Below, in pieces: positions 1 through 8,052 of a stretch of DNA of 64,000 nucleotides (its first letter is position 1; each line of letters begins with the position of its first letter). Source of the DNA: Hymenobacter aranciens. GTDB taxonomy: Bacteria > Bacteroidota > Bacteroidia > Cytophagales > Hymenobacteraceae. Made by a program: the position numbers and the translations under genes. A model generated the notes under the pieces. It saw only the letters and a program-made list of their open reading frames with translations. It ran no database searches and was not told where the DNA came from. The stretch lies in the NCBI RefSeq assembly GCF_030580865.1, contig NZ_JAUQSY010000005.1, positions 186,001-250,000 of the forward strand, read 5' to 3'.

Positions 1-1891
1 GCGGGCCGCGCCAGAAGAGTTGCAGGCGCTGGCGGGCCCGGCGGTAGTCGCCAATCAGGAATTTCCACCACTTGTGGCCGTGGCTGAGCAGGGCAGCCCG
101 CTCGGGCAGGAAATCGTGCGCCCAGGCTTCGGGCAGCACGGTGTTATCATATTGCTGATGAAGGCGGGCGTGGGTTTCGCCCGCCTGTAGCAACTCGGTT
201 AGCTGCGGGGCCTGGCGCGTCCAGCGCGGGTCGGCCAGCCGGAAGCCGGATAGCGCCGGGGCCAGCTGGGCGTGGCGGGCGGCGGGCAGCAGGGCTTCGG
301 CGGCGGCGCGGGCGGTGGGCAGGGGCAGGCCGAGTACCTGGGCCAGCGCTTCGGTCTGGGCTTGTAATTCCTGCACGGCAGCCGCAGCGGCTTGCAGCAG
401 CGGCAGCAGCGTGGCCTGGTCGGCGGGCAGCCACATCGTCAGCTCACTACCCCAGAACAGCAGGTTTCTGGGCAGGCCGATTTTCTGCAGCGAGGCTTGC
501 AGGCGGGCCGCTAGGGCTTCGGCACGGGCGGCATCGGCGTCGGTCCATTCGGATAGGTTGGCGAAAGCGGGGCGGGGCAACTTGGCTATGCCGGGCTCGG
601 CCTGGAGCAGTAACAGCTCACCCGCCACCTGCTGGGCCGTGCGCCGGCTGCGGCCCAGCGGCGTATTCACGGCTTGGTCGTAGCTGTTGAGCAGCTGGCG
701 GTAGGCGGGCAGCTGGGCCACGTTATCAGCCACGAGGTGGGCCGGGCGGCCCAGTTCCAGGGTGGCTTTCAGCTCATCCAGCAGCGCCTTTTTGCTGGTT
801 TTGTGACTGTGCAGTTCCAGGCAGGCGGCGCCCAAGCCCATGGCATCGAGGCGACGCTTCACTACTTCCAGCGCGGCCATTTTCTCGGCCACAAACAACA
901 CTTTCCTGCCCGCCCCGATGGCCTCGGCCAGCAGATTGGCAATGGTTTGCGACTTGCCCGTGCCCGGCGGACCCTGGATAATCAGGTTGCGTCCTTCCTG
1001 CACGGCCAGCACCGCCAGCAGCTGCGACGAGTCGGCATCCAGCACCTGGTGCAACTCAGCCGCCGGACTCTCAGTGTCTAGAAATGCGGCTTCGCCTACC
1101 GTCGGCGGCGCGTCGGTGAACCCGGCTTCGGGGTTCAGCAACGCCGCGATGGCCGGATGGCTTAGCAGCGGTTTGTCGGCGGGCCAGCTGGCCGGGGCCA
1201 GGTCGCGGTAGAGCAGGAACTTGCCGAAGGAAAAAAAGCCAAGAACTATGTCATTGGGCATTACCTGCCATTGTGGTCGGGTAGCCACCGCCGCCACGGC
1301 GGTGTAGTAGTCAGCTAGCGGCTGCTCCTCCTCAAAGGCGGGCAATGTCAGGTTGAAATCAGTCAGCAGCTTGGCTTGCAGCGACAGGTTTTCCTCCACT
1401 TCGCCGCCGGTGTAGCGCAGCCGAAACCGCTCGGTGGCCGTGCCGCGCTCCAGCAGCACCGGCACCAGCAGCAGCGGGGCGCGGCGGGGCTCGGTGGCGT
1501 TGCCGGGCTCGTACCAATTCAGCATGCCCAGGGCCAGATAGAGGATGTTGGCGCCGGTTTCCTCCAGGCTGGTGCGGGCGGTGTAGAAGGTGTTTTGCAG
1601 GCGGCTTTCGAGCTTGGCAAAGGCCTCGGCGGTTTGCAGCTTGTTGTCGGTGAGGGCGGTTTGCTGCTCGGCTTCGCTAAGAACCGGCGTTTCGCCTTCG
1701 GCGGCCGCCCGGAAATACATGGTGCGGCCCTGCGTCACCAGCAGCTCGTGCACGGCGGCCGATTCTTCCGCCACCACGCTCACGCCCTGCGCCTTCGACG
1801 GCCGGTAGTTGAGCAGCGGGTTGCGCAAACCCAAATCCAGCAGCTCCTGGCGGGCGGCTTCGAGGCGGGCAGCTAGCAGACTATCGGGCAT
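1..1891 (-). CDS. DUF4011-type superfamily 1 helicase/AAA ATPase, N-terminal part (cut by window edge)
   Basis: The first 630 residues are visible and the frame runs off the left edge. The N-terminus has the motif LLDLGLRNPLLNYR, typical of DUF4011 proteins. A Walker A motif (GPPGTGKSQTIANLL) lies at about residues 307-321 and is followed by a long helical insertion. This order fits large SF1-type helicases of roughly 1,400-2,000 aa that often end in a DUF3320 or Vsr-like nuclease domain; that C-terminal part lies outside the window. From memory, DUF4011-helicase-Vsr proteins have been reported as antiphage (Hhe). The ATG at 1891 gives the complete DUF4011 start. The gene is divergent from the KDPG aldolase across 122 bp. 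ATPase assignment is firm; a defence role is inference. Confidence 0.8.
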   Translation of the reverse strand, partial: MPDSLLAARLEAARQELLDLGLRNPLLNYRPSKAQGVSVVAEESAAVHELLVTQGRTMYFRAAAEGETPVLSEAEQQTALTDNKLQTAEAFAKLESRLQNTFYTARTSLEETGANILYLALGMLNWYEPGNATEPRRAPLLLVPVLLERGTATERFRLRYTGGEVEENLSLQAKLLTDFNLTLPAFEEEQPLADYYTAVAAVATRPQWQVMPNDIVLGFFSFGKFLLYRDLAPASWPADKPLLSHPAIAALLNPEAGFTDAPPTVGEAAFLDTESPAAELHQVLDADSSQLLAVLAVQEGRNLIIQGPPGTGKSQTIANLLAEAIGAGRKVLFVAEKMAALEVVKRRLDAMGLGAACLELHSHKTSKKALLDELKATLELGRPAHLVADNVAQLPAYRQLLNSYDQAVNTPLGRSRRTAQQVAGELLLLQAEPGIAKLPRPAFANLSEWTDADAARAEALAARLQASLQKIGLPRNLLFWGSELTMWLPADQATLLPLLQAAAAAVQELQAQTEALAQVLGLPLPTARAAAEALLPAARHAQLAPALSGFRLADPRWTRQAPQLTELLQAGETHARLHQQYDNTVLPEAWAHDFLPERAALLSHGHKWWKFLIGDYRRARQRLQLFWRGP

Positions 1892-2013
1892 GGCATTGAC
1901 GAAGGACGAAGTAAACTTAAGGCAAGCGCAAAGAAGCCCGGCTGACCACCGCAACTCGCCCACTACTGGCCGGGCTCGTATAGCCGGTACACCTTTTCGC
2001 CTTTTTCCCTCGT

Positions 2014-2670
2014 ATGGCCTCTTTCCCCCGCGCCGCGATGCTCGCCCAGGCGTTGCGCACGCCGCTCATTCCCGTCTTCTACCACGTCGAGGCCGCGCAG
2101 GCCCGGCAGGTGCTAAGTGCCTGCTACGAAGGCGGCGTGCGAGTGTACGAATACACCAACCGCGGCCCGCAGGCCCTGGCTATCTTCACCGAGCTGCAGC
2201 GCTTTGTCGAAGCCGAATACCCTGACCTGCTGCTGGGCGCCGGCACCATCTTCCAGGCCGCCGACGCCGAAAAATTCATCGCCGCCGGGGCCGATTTCAT
2301 CGTGTCGCCGGTTATCAGCGCGGCGGTGGCGGCCGTATGCCAGCGCCACAACCTGGCCTGGCTGCCCGGTGCCTTCACGGTCAATGAGATTTTTCAGGCG
2401 ATGGAAATGGGCGCCGATATCGTCAAGATATTTCCCGCCAGCATGATTACGCCAGCCTACATCCGCACCCTGCGCGGGCCCTTACCCGAGGTGCCGCTGC
2501 TAGTCAGCGGCGGCGTGACGCCCGAGCCGGCGGCGCTGGCCGAGTGGTTTCGGGCCGGCGCCAGCTGCGTGAGCATCGGCTCGCAGCTGCTGCCGCCAGT
2601 GGGCGCGGCGGGGCTGGCGGCGCACGTGGCGGAGCTGCTGCGGGGGATTAAAAACGCCACGCTGGTTTAG
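2014..2670 (+). CDS. eda: 2-dehydro-3-deoxy-phosphogluconate (KDPG/KHG) aldolase
   Basis: This is a 218-aa class I aldolase of the Eda family, a usual length of 200-225 aa. It should cleave KDPG (or KHG) to pyruvate plus glyceraldehyde-3-phosphate (or glyoxylate) in the cytoplasm. The Schiff-base lysine is K138 in DIVKIFP, and the acid/base glutamate is about E46 in YEYTNRG. The phosphate-binding SGGV and GSQLL segments are near the C-terminus. The ATG at 2014 places the TPLIPVF motif at the normal distance. No KDG kinase or Edd gene is adjacent, so the substrate cannot be decided from context. The 3' end overlaps the convergent permease by 4 bp. Confidence 0.9.
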   Translation: MASFPRAAMLAQALRTPLIPVFYHVEAAQARQVLSACYEGGVRVYEYTNRGPQALAIFTELQRFVEAEYPDLLLGAGTIFQAADAEKFIAAGADFIVSPVISAAVAAVCQRHNLAWLPGAFTVNEIFQAMEMGADIVKIFPASMITPAYIRTLRGPLPEVPLLVSGGVTPEPAALAEWFRAGASCVSIGSQLLPPVGAAGLAAHVAELLRGIKNATLV

Positions 2671-4418
2671 CTCAGCTGCTCGCGCTTTGCCTGTCCCAGC
2701 TTCGAGTGCTTATAGCCGTAGCCGAAGTAAATCACCAGCCCCAGCAGCAGCCAGATGAAGAACATCGTCCAGTTGGCGATGCCGAGTTGCGTCATCAGGT
2801 AGAGGTTAATCAGTAAGCCCAGTACCGGCAGCAGCGAGAGCTTTTTGCGGAACGAAAGCACCGCCAGCGCCCCGCAAAACAGCAGAAACACCAGCATGGG
2901 AATCTGGTGGCGGAAGCCTTCGTAGCCTTCACCAAAGGCGGCGAGGCGGAAGAAGTCGTTCATCTGCTCGCGGTTATAGACGAACAGCAGCACGGCCGTA
3001 ACCAGCAGCAGCAGCGGCACCAGGAACTGCCCGTTGATGTATGGCACTTTGAAGCGGGCCTCGGAGCGGCCGTAAGGGTCGATGATGAGGATGCCGCCGC
3101 ACACCAAGGCGAAGGCGAAGAGCGTGCCGATGCTGGTGAGGTCGACTACCAGGTCCATGTTGAGCAGCAGGGCGGGTACGGCCACGAAAAAGCCGGTGAC
3201 GATGGTGCTGAACGAGGGGGTGTGGAAGCGCGGGTGCACTTTGGAGAAGACTTTGGGCAGCAGGCCGTCGCGCGACATCGTGAGCCAAATGCGCGGCTGG
3301 CCCAGCTGAAAAACCAGCAGCACCGAGGCCATGGCAAACACGGCGCTGACGGCCACCAAGCCCGAGAGCTTCGAGAGGCCCACTTTGGCGAATACGAACG
3401 ACAGCGGGTCGCCCACGCCCAACTCTTTGTAGCTCACCATGCCGGTGAGTACGAGGGTGATGATGACATACAGCACTGTGCAGATAATCAGCGCGTACAT
3501 CATGGCCTTGGGCAGGTCGCGCTGCGGGTTTTTGCACTCTTCAGCAGTAGTTGAGATGGCATCGAAGCCGATGTAGGCGAAGAACACGGCCGATACGCCT
3601 TTGAGCACACCGCCCACGCCGTTGGGGGCGAAGGGCGTCCAGTTGGCGGGCTGCACGTAGAACGCGCCCACGGCAATTACTACGAACACCACTATCAGCT
3701 TGAGCAGCACGAGGATGTTGGAGGCGGTTTTGCTTTCCTTGATGCCGACGTAGACGAGGGCGGTGATGAGCACGGTGATGACGAAGGCGGGTAAATCTAC
3801 CACGAGGTGCCAGTCGCCGAAGAGGAGCGGGGCTTCGTTCCAGAGCTTGTAGTTGGCGAGTTGGGCGGCGCTGGCTTCAGTTAGGGGCTTATTGGCCAGC
3901 ATCAAATCGAGCACGGCGTGGTAGCCCTGGTAGGCCGTTTGGGTGCCGGTGCTGAGGTAGGTGGGAATGTGCAATCCGACGCCGTCGAGCAGGCCGGTGA
4001 AGTAGTCAGACCACGAAATGGCGACGACGATATTGCCGACGGCGTACTCCATAATTAGCGCCCAGCCGATAATCCAGGCCGCGAGCTCGCCAAACGAGGT
4101 GTAGGCGTAGGTGTAAGCCGAGCCGCTGACGGGCACTGTGGCCGCAAACTGCGCGTAGCACAAGGCCGAAAACGCGCAGGCCACCGCCGTAAACACAAAC
4201 AGCAGCGATACGGCTGGCCCGCCGTCGAGGCTGGCTTTGCCAATGGTGCTGAAAATGCCTGCCCCGATGATGGCCGCGATGCCCAGCGCCGTGAGGTCGC
4301 GCACGGTGAGGTGGCGCTCGAGCCCGCCGGGGGCGTGGCCGTCGTGGTCGGCGGGCGGGTTTTGCAGGATGGCCGCAATGGTTTTGCGGCGGAAAAGGGA
4401 CTGATTGGAGGGCGGCAT
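2667..4418 (-). CDS. APC-superfamily amino acid permease (cationic amino acid transporter type)
   Basis: This 583-aa integral membrane protein has about 12-14 hydrophobic segments. The first transmembrane segment carries the APC motif GIAAIIGAGIFSTIG, and the sequence PVSGSAYTYAYTSFGELAAWIIGW follows in TM3. Both fit the CAT/YfnA branch of APC transporters, which are proton-coupled or uniport amino-acid carriers in the inner membrane. A loop of about 70 residues after TM4 (IPTYLSTGTQ to LFGDWHL) is longer than in many bacterial homologues. The stop codon overlaps the eda stop by 4 bp. The specific substrate cannot be read from sequence. Confidence 0.9.
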   Translation of the reverse strand: MPPSNQSLFRRKTIAAILQNPPADHDGHAPGGLERHLTVRDLTALGIAAIIGAGIFSTIGKASLDGGPAVSLLFVFTAVACAFSALCYAQFAATVPVSGSAYTYAYTSFGELAAWIIGWALIMEYAVGNIVVAISWSDYFTGLLDGVGLHIPTYLSTGTQTAYQGYHAVLDLMLANKPLTEASAAQLANYKLWNEAPLLFGDWHLVVDLPAFVITVLITALVYVGIKESKTASNILVLLKLIVVFVVIAVGAFYVQPANWTPFAPNGVGGVLKGVSAVFFAYIGFDAISTTAEECKNPQRDLPKAMMYALIICTVLYVIITLVLTGMVSYKELGVGDPLSFVFAKVGLSKLSGLVAVSAVFAMASVLLVFQLGQPRIWLTMSRDGLLPKVFSKVHPRFHTPSFSTIVTGFFVAVPALLLNMDLVVDLTSIGTLFAFALVCGGILIIDPYGRSEARFKVPYINGQFLVPLLLLVTAVLLFVYNREQMNDFFRLAAFGEGYEGFRHQIPMLVFLLFCGALAVLSFRKKLSLLPVLGLLINLYLMTQLGIANWTMFFIWLLLGLVIYFGYGYKHSKLGQAKREQLS

Positions 4419-4490
4419 TGGGGTGGCAACAGGGCTTTGAAGCGCAAAAGATAACGCCTTTTGCGCGGCTGCTGCTCCCGGCCCGCTCCG

Positions 4491-4991
4491 TTAATGGTAG
4501 CGCAGGAAGCCGCCCAGCACGTTGCCGGCCACGTTCAGCATCATCGAGCGCCCACCCACGCGCATTGGCACGCCCACTGATAAGCCGCTGGCGCTGAACG
4601 GCGAGCCATTGTAAGCCGGGTTGAGCGGCGCCACTGGTGCGAAGCCGGGATTGGCCGGCAGCTCCACACCGCCCGGGCCCAGGGCCGCCGTGCTGCCATA
4701 GCCCCGCTGTACCCAGAAAGGCACAAACGTGTACTGCACGAAGGGCCGCGCCTGCTTGCCTTCGCCCAGCACGTAGCGCAGGTAAGGCTGCACCGAGTAG
4801 CCCGCCGCCCCGGCCGTGGGTAGCGGCGAGTAGCCCACCGATACGTAAGCACCCGTCAGAAACCGCCCCTGGCTGGGCGGCGCGGGCGCCGGATACTCCA
4901 GCCCCAGGCCGCCCGAGGGGCTTAGCTGCGCCCAGCTCAGGGCGGGCCACAAAACCAGCGCCAGCGGCGCGCAGCGGAAAGCAACAGGCAT
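4491..4991 (-). CDS. small exported protein, possible outer-membrane beta-barrel fragment
   Basis: The ATG at 4991 gives a 166-aa protein that starts with a clear signal peptide (MPVAFRCAPLALVLWPALSWA, cut after WA). The open frame extends upstream but lacks such a start, so 4991 was chosen. The mature part is rich in Gly, Pro and aromatics with alternating polar and apolar stretches (YSVQPYLRYVLGEGKQ, PFVQYTFVPFWVQRG) and ends in YH, resembling a short beta-barrel or a surface protein. No family was recognised. It is followed on the same strand by the permease, 72 bp downstream, and is divergent from the four-cysteine protein at 5155. Confidence 0.65.
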   Translation of the reverse strand: MPVAFRCAPLALVLWPALSWAQLSPSGGLGLEYPAPAPPSQGRFLTGAYVSVGYSPLPTAGAAGYSVQPYLRYVLGEGKQARPFVQYTFVPFWVQRGYGSTAALGPGGVELPANPGFAPVAPLNPAYNGSPFSASGLSVGVPMRVGGRSMMLNVAGNVLGGFLRYH

Positions 4992-5154
4992 AGCAAGTAG
5001 AGTTAAGGGTGGGCGATAATTCGGGAAACGTAGGCCAAGACACAAAGTTTTGGGACTGGCAGTCACTACCGAGGAGCACCATAGCCGGTGGAAGGTTGCG
5101 GGTCGATGTGAAATTGCCCGGCCGCAGGCATCGGGTAGTAAACTCGCGTTTGCC

Positions 5155-5940
5155 ATGAGCCTTGTGCAACTTTCCATCCCCCGGCCCTGCGCCGAAAGCT
5201 GGGCCGCCATGACGCCCACCGCCCGCGGCCGCCACTGCGCCGCCTGCCAGAAAACGGTGGTTGATTTTACGCACATGACCGACGCCGAAATTCTAGCGCA
5301 CCTGAGCCACGCTGGGCGCGGGGAAATCTGCGGCCGGGTGAGGGCCGGGCAGCTGGCGCGGCCCTTGCAGCCGCTGGCGCTGGCCCGCCCGCTGAGCTGG
5401 CGGGCCTGGCTGGCCACGCTGGCCGCCGTGTGGGGCTTGCGGGAGGGCGCAGGGGCTTCGACGGCCCGGGCGCAGGCACCTACCGAGCAGTGGGCAACCG
5501 ACTCGAACGCGCTGGAACAGCTGCAAATCGCGCACAAAGACAACTACGAGGGCGTCCGCTCAACTGCCTTTGTGCTGCGTGGCGTAGTGCTCGACGCCGA
5601 AAGCCAGGGCGGACTGCCCGGCGCCAGCATTATTATCAAAAACTCACAAGTGGGCGTAGCGACGGATGCCTCGGGCCGGTTTGCACTGGAAATTCCGGCC
5701 GCGCAACTCCGGCACGACACCGTGACGCTGCTTTTTAAATCCGTAGGCTTTCTGACGCAGGAGCGCACCGTGCTTATTAAAAACCTCCTGCAGCACCAGC
5801 AATCCGAGCTACTGCTGATGCTGGAGGTATCCCGCATGGGTGGCTTGCGGGTAAGCGGGCTGCCGCCCGCGCCCTGGCAGCCGCGCCAGTTCTACTACTG
5901 GAGCAAATACTGGCTCAACCGCCCTTTCCGCAGCCATTAG
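5155..5940 (+). CDS. four-Cys N-terminal domain plus carboxypeptidase-regulatory-like protein, copy 1
   Basis: This 261-aa protein has three parts. Residues about 8-60 hold a compact motif with cysteines C12, C28, C31 and C59 and the conserved text GRHCAACQKTVVDFT, likely a zinc-binding knuckle. Residues about 78-97 are hydrophobic (WRAWLATLAAVWGL), a probable membrane segment. Residues about 135-215 form a CarboxypepD_reg-like beta-sandwich (LRGVVLDAESQGGLPGASIIIKN...GVATDASGRFAL). The likely topology is an inner-membrane protein with the Cys domain in the cytoplasm and the sandwich in the periplasm. The ATG at 5155 is preferred over 5050, because homology with copy 2 begins there. Copy 2 follows after 24 bp. 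Function unknown. Confidence 0.8.
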   Translation: MSLVQLSIPRPCAESWAAMTPTARGRHCAACQKTVVDFTHMTDAEILAHLSHAGRGEICGRVRAGQLARPLQPLALARPLSWRAWLATLAAVWGLREGAGASTARAQAPTEQWATDSNALEQLQIAHKDNYEGVRSTAFVLRGVVLDAESQGGLPGASIIIKNSQVGVATDASGRFALEIPAAQLRHDTVTLLFKSVGFLTQERTVLIKNLLQHQQSELLLMLEVSRMGGLRVSGLPPAPWQPRQFYYWSKYWLNRPFRSH

Positions 5941-5964
5941 CCGCCGCTTTCCGTACTTGCGCCC

Positions 5965-6672
5965 ATGCCCCAGCCCCAATTCAGCATTCCGCAGCCCTGC
6001 GCCCAGCCCTGGGCCGCCATGTCGCCCACCGCCGCCGGCCGCCACTGCGCCACCTGCGCCACCGAAGTCGTGGATTTTACCCGCTTGAGCAACGACGAAA
6101 TCCTGGCCTTCCTGGCCCGGCGCCGGGGCGAGCACATCTGCATCAACGCCCACGCTCTGCAGCTGATGCCCACCGCGCCCGTGCCGCGCTGGCGGCAGTG
6201 GCTGCTGGCGGCGCTGGCCGTGCTGGGGCTGGCCCCCGCCGCCTCGGCCGTGGACCACGGCGGGGCTGCCCTGCCGCCCCCGCTGCCGCCGCTGGCCGAT
6301 ACCGGCGGCCGCCCGCCCGCGCCCGGCCAGCAGGTGGTGGTGCGCGGCCAGGTGTTTGACGACCAGGATAAGTCGCCCGTGGCCGGCGCCCGCGTCATGA
6401 TTGATGGCACCAAGTACGGCGTGATTACGGATGAGCAGGGCCGCTACGAGCTGGTGATGGCCGCCAGCTTCGAGCCGCTCAAAAAAGGCACGCTCAAGCT
6501 CACGTTCAGCGGCAGCCCCTTCTCCTTCAAGCCACTGACCAAGGTGCTGACAATTGCCCGCAAGCCCAAACCAGTGGAATTGAACGTTACCCTGCAATCC
6601 ATTGACAAGCGCGGGCAGGTGATGGGGCGCATGATGATGCCGGAGCCGCCGGTGGCACCGCCGCGTAGCTAA
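5965..6672 (+). CDS. four-Cys N-terminal domain plus carboxypeptidase-regulatory-like protein, copy 2
   Basis: This 235-aa tandem paralogue of the preceding gene keeps the four cysteines at identical positions (C12, C28, C31, C59) and the text GRHCATCATEVVDFT. A hydrophobic segment (QWLLAALAVLGLAPAASA) covers residues about 76-94, followed by a Pro-rich linker (LPPPLPPLADTGGRPP). The CarboxypepD_reg-like domain begins at about residue 125 (VVRGQVFDDQDKSPVAGARVMID...GVITDEQGRYEL). It lies 24 bp after copy 1 and is almost certainly cotranscribed with it. The linkers and C-termini have diverged, so this is an old duplication. A long hairpin follows at 6677. Confidence 0.8.
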   Translation: MPQPQFSIPQPCAQPWAAMSPTAAGRHCATCATEVVDFTRLSNDEILAFLARRRGEHICINAHALQLMPTAPVPRWRQWLLAALAVLGLAPAASAVDHGGAALPPPLPPLADTGGRPPAPGQQVVVRGQVFDDQDKSPVAGARVMIDGTKYGVITDEQGRYELVMAASFEPLKKGTLKLTFSGSPFSFKPLTKVLTIARKPKPVELNVTLQSIDKRGQVMGRMMMPEPPVAPPRS

Positions 6673-6676
6673 ATAA

Positions 6677-6736
6677 TTTCGCGCAAGGTTTTGCAAGGTT
6701 GATGGTAGAACCAAACCTTGCGAAACCTCGCGCAAA
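6677..6736. repeat. intergenic inverted repeat / terminator-like hairpin
   Basis: The arms 6677-6700 and 6714-6736 are near-complementary (core AAGGTTTTGCAAGGTT against AACCTTGCGAAACCT) with a 13-nt loop. The hairpin starts five bases after the stop codon of the second four-Cys gene and could end that transcript. It has no long T tract, so a terminator role is not certain. Confidence 0.6.
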
Positions 6737-6770
6737 AACCTTTCCGCCCAAAAAAACATTGTAGCCGGAG

Positions 6771-7835
6771 ATGAAATCTCTGCGCTACGCCCTTGTTTTG
6801 CTGCTGGCCACGGCCTGCATTCCCTTTAAGCCTACCACCAAAAACGACCGTTTCCCTGGGCAGGCGCAGCTGCCGCAGGAGGAGGCCCCGCACCCGCAGA
6901 ACTCGCTGGAATGGTGGTATCTCACCGGCCATCTGAAGGACGTGAAAACGGGCGAGGAGTTCGGCGTCGAGTACGTCTTCTTTCACTTCAACCCCGACGG
7001 CAAGCAGGACTACCAGATGGTGAACTTCGCCCTCAGCGACCCGCAGGGCCAGCGCTTCACCTACGACTACGACATGGGCAAGCTGCCCGCGCCGCTGCCC
7101 GCCACCCTGCCGCTGAACCTCACCGAAACCAAAGGCACCCAAACCTGGACCCTGAGCGGCCAGGAAGGCCGCTACCGCCTGCAGGCCCGCATGGCCGACG
7201 CCGCCAAGCCCGGCTACGCCATCGACCTCACCACCGCGCCCACCAAGCCTGTGCTGCTGCACGGCGGCGGCACCGGCTACGAGCAGTATGGCCCCGTGGC
7301 CCAGGCCGGCTACTACAGCTACTCGCGCCTCAACACCTTTGGCACCATCGAAATAGCGGGCAAAGCCCACGCCGTGACTGGCGAGCTCTGGTACGACCGC
7401 CAGTGGAACTGCGGCGGCGTGAACAAGAAAAGCGTGGCCTGGGACTGGCTCAGCCTCCAGCTTAACGAGACCAAGGATGACCTGATGCTCTACGCCGTGC
7501 ACGACAAGCAGGCCAACACGCACATCGGCGGCGGCTCGCTCTTCGGTCCGCTGGGCGAAAACCTGCACCTCGCTGCCTCCGACTTTAAGCTCGAACCCCT
7601 CACGTACTGGACCAGCCCCGCCTCGGGCAAAACCTACCCCGCCAGGTGGCGCGTGCAGGTGCCCGCCAAAGGCTACGACCTGGTAGTGGAGCCGCTGATA
7701 CCCAATCAGGAGCTCAGCCTACGCCTGTTTAAAGTATTTAACCTGCGCTACTGGGAAGGCATGTGCCGCGTGACGGGCACGCATAACGGCGCGCCAGTGA
7801 CAGGCAAGGCCTACGTAGAAATCACAAACCGATAG
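6771..7835 (+). CDS. CrtC/AttH-like lipocalin-domain lipoprotein
   Basis: This 354-aa protein has an N-terminal lipoprotein-type signal (RYALVLLLATAC, lipid on C16). The text PHPQNSLEWWYLTGHL at about residues 40-55 is the hallmark of the CrtC N-terminal lipocalin / AttH family. Other family blocks include GYYSYSRL, GELWYDRQWN and YWEGMCRVTG. Relatives include carotenoid 1,2-hydratases and AttH proteins of unknown substrate; they are paired lipocalin barrels. The lipid anchor and lack of neighbouring carotenoid genes argue for a general envelope hydratase or ligand-binding role rather than a proven carotenoid hydratase. The ATG at 6771 is the only start giving the signal. Confidence 0.85.
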   Translation: MKSLRYALVLLLATACIPFKPTTKNDRFPGQAQLPQEEAPHPQNSLEWWYLTGHLKDVKTGEEFGVEYVFFHFNPDGKQDYQMVNFALSDPQGQRFTYDYDMGKLPAPLPATLPLNLTETKGTQTWTLSGQEGRYRLQARMADAAKPGYAIDLTTAPTKPVLLHGGGTGYEQYGPVAQAGYYSYSRLNTFGTIEIAGKAHAVTGELWYDRQWNCGGVNKKSVAWDWLSLQLNETKDDLMLYAVHDKQANTHIGGGSLFGPLGENLHLAASDFKLEPLTYWTSPASGKTYPARWRVQVPAKGYDLVVEPLIPNQELSLRLFKVFNLRYWEGMCRVTGTHNGAPVTGKAYVEITNR

Positions 7836-7887
7836 TGCGGCCGGCCTTGTGCGTCGGGCTACGGACCATTTGGGTCGGACGACCTGC

Positions 7888-7981
7888 GAAAAGTATTAGA
7901 CCATCCACGAAAAGTATTGGACGGCCAACCCAATTGGTAGGGCTGTCCACGAAAAGTATTAGAGGACCTATAAAAAGTATT
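7888..7981. repeat. four dispersed copies of a GAAAAGTATT motif
   Basis: GAAAAGTATT occurs at 7888-7897, 7909-7918 and 7951-7960, and AAAAGTATT at 7973-7981. They sit in the 217-bp gap between two convergent genes, where no promoter is expected. The spacing is irregular (21, 42 and 22 bp). I cannot assign a function; the rest of the gap (7836-8052) shows no gene, and the 74-aa ORF across it is a repeat artefact. Confidence 0.6.
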
Positions 7982-8052
7982 GGCAGCCGAACCAAATCTG
8001 TTGCCCGTGCTACATTTTTGGTTCAAGTGCCGATTCGCCCGGTTCGTCAGGT

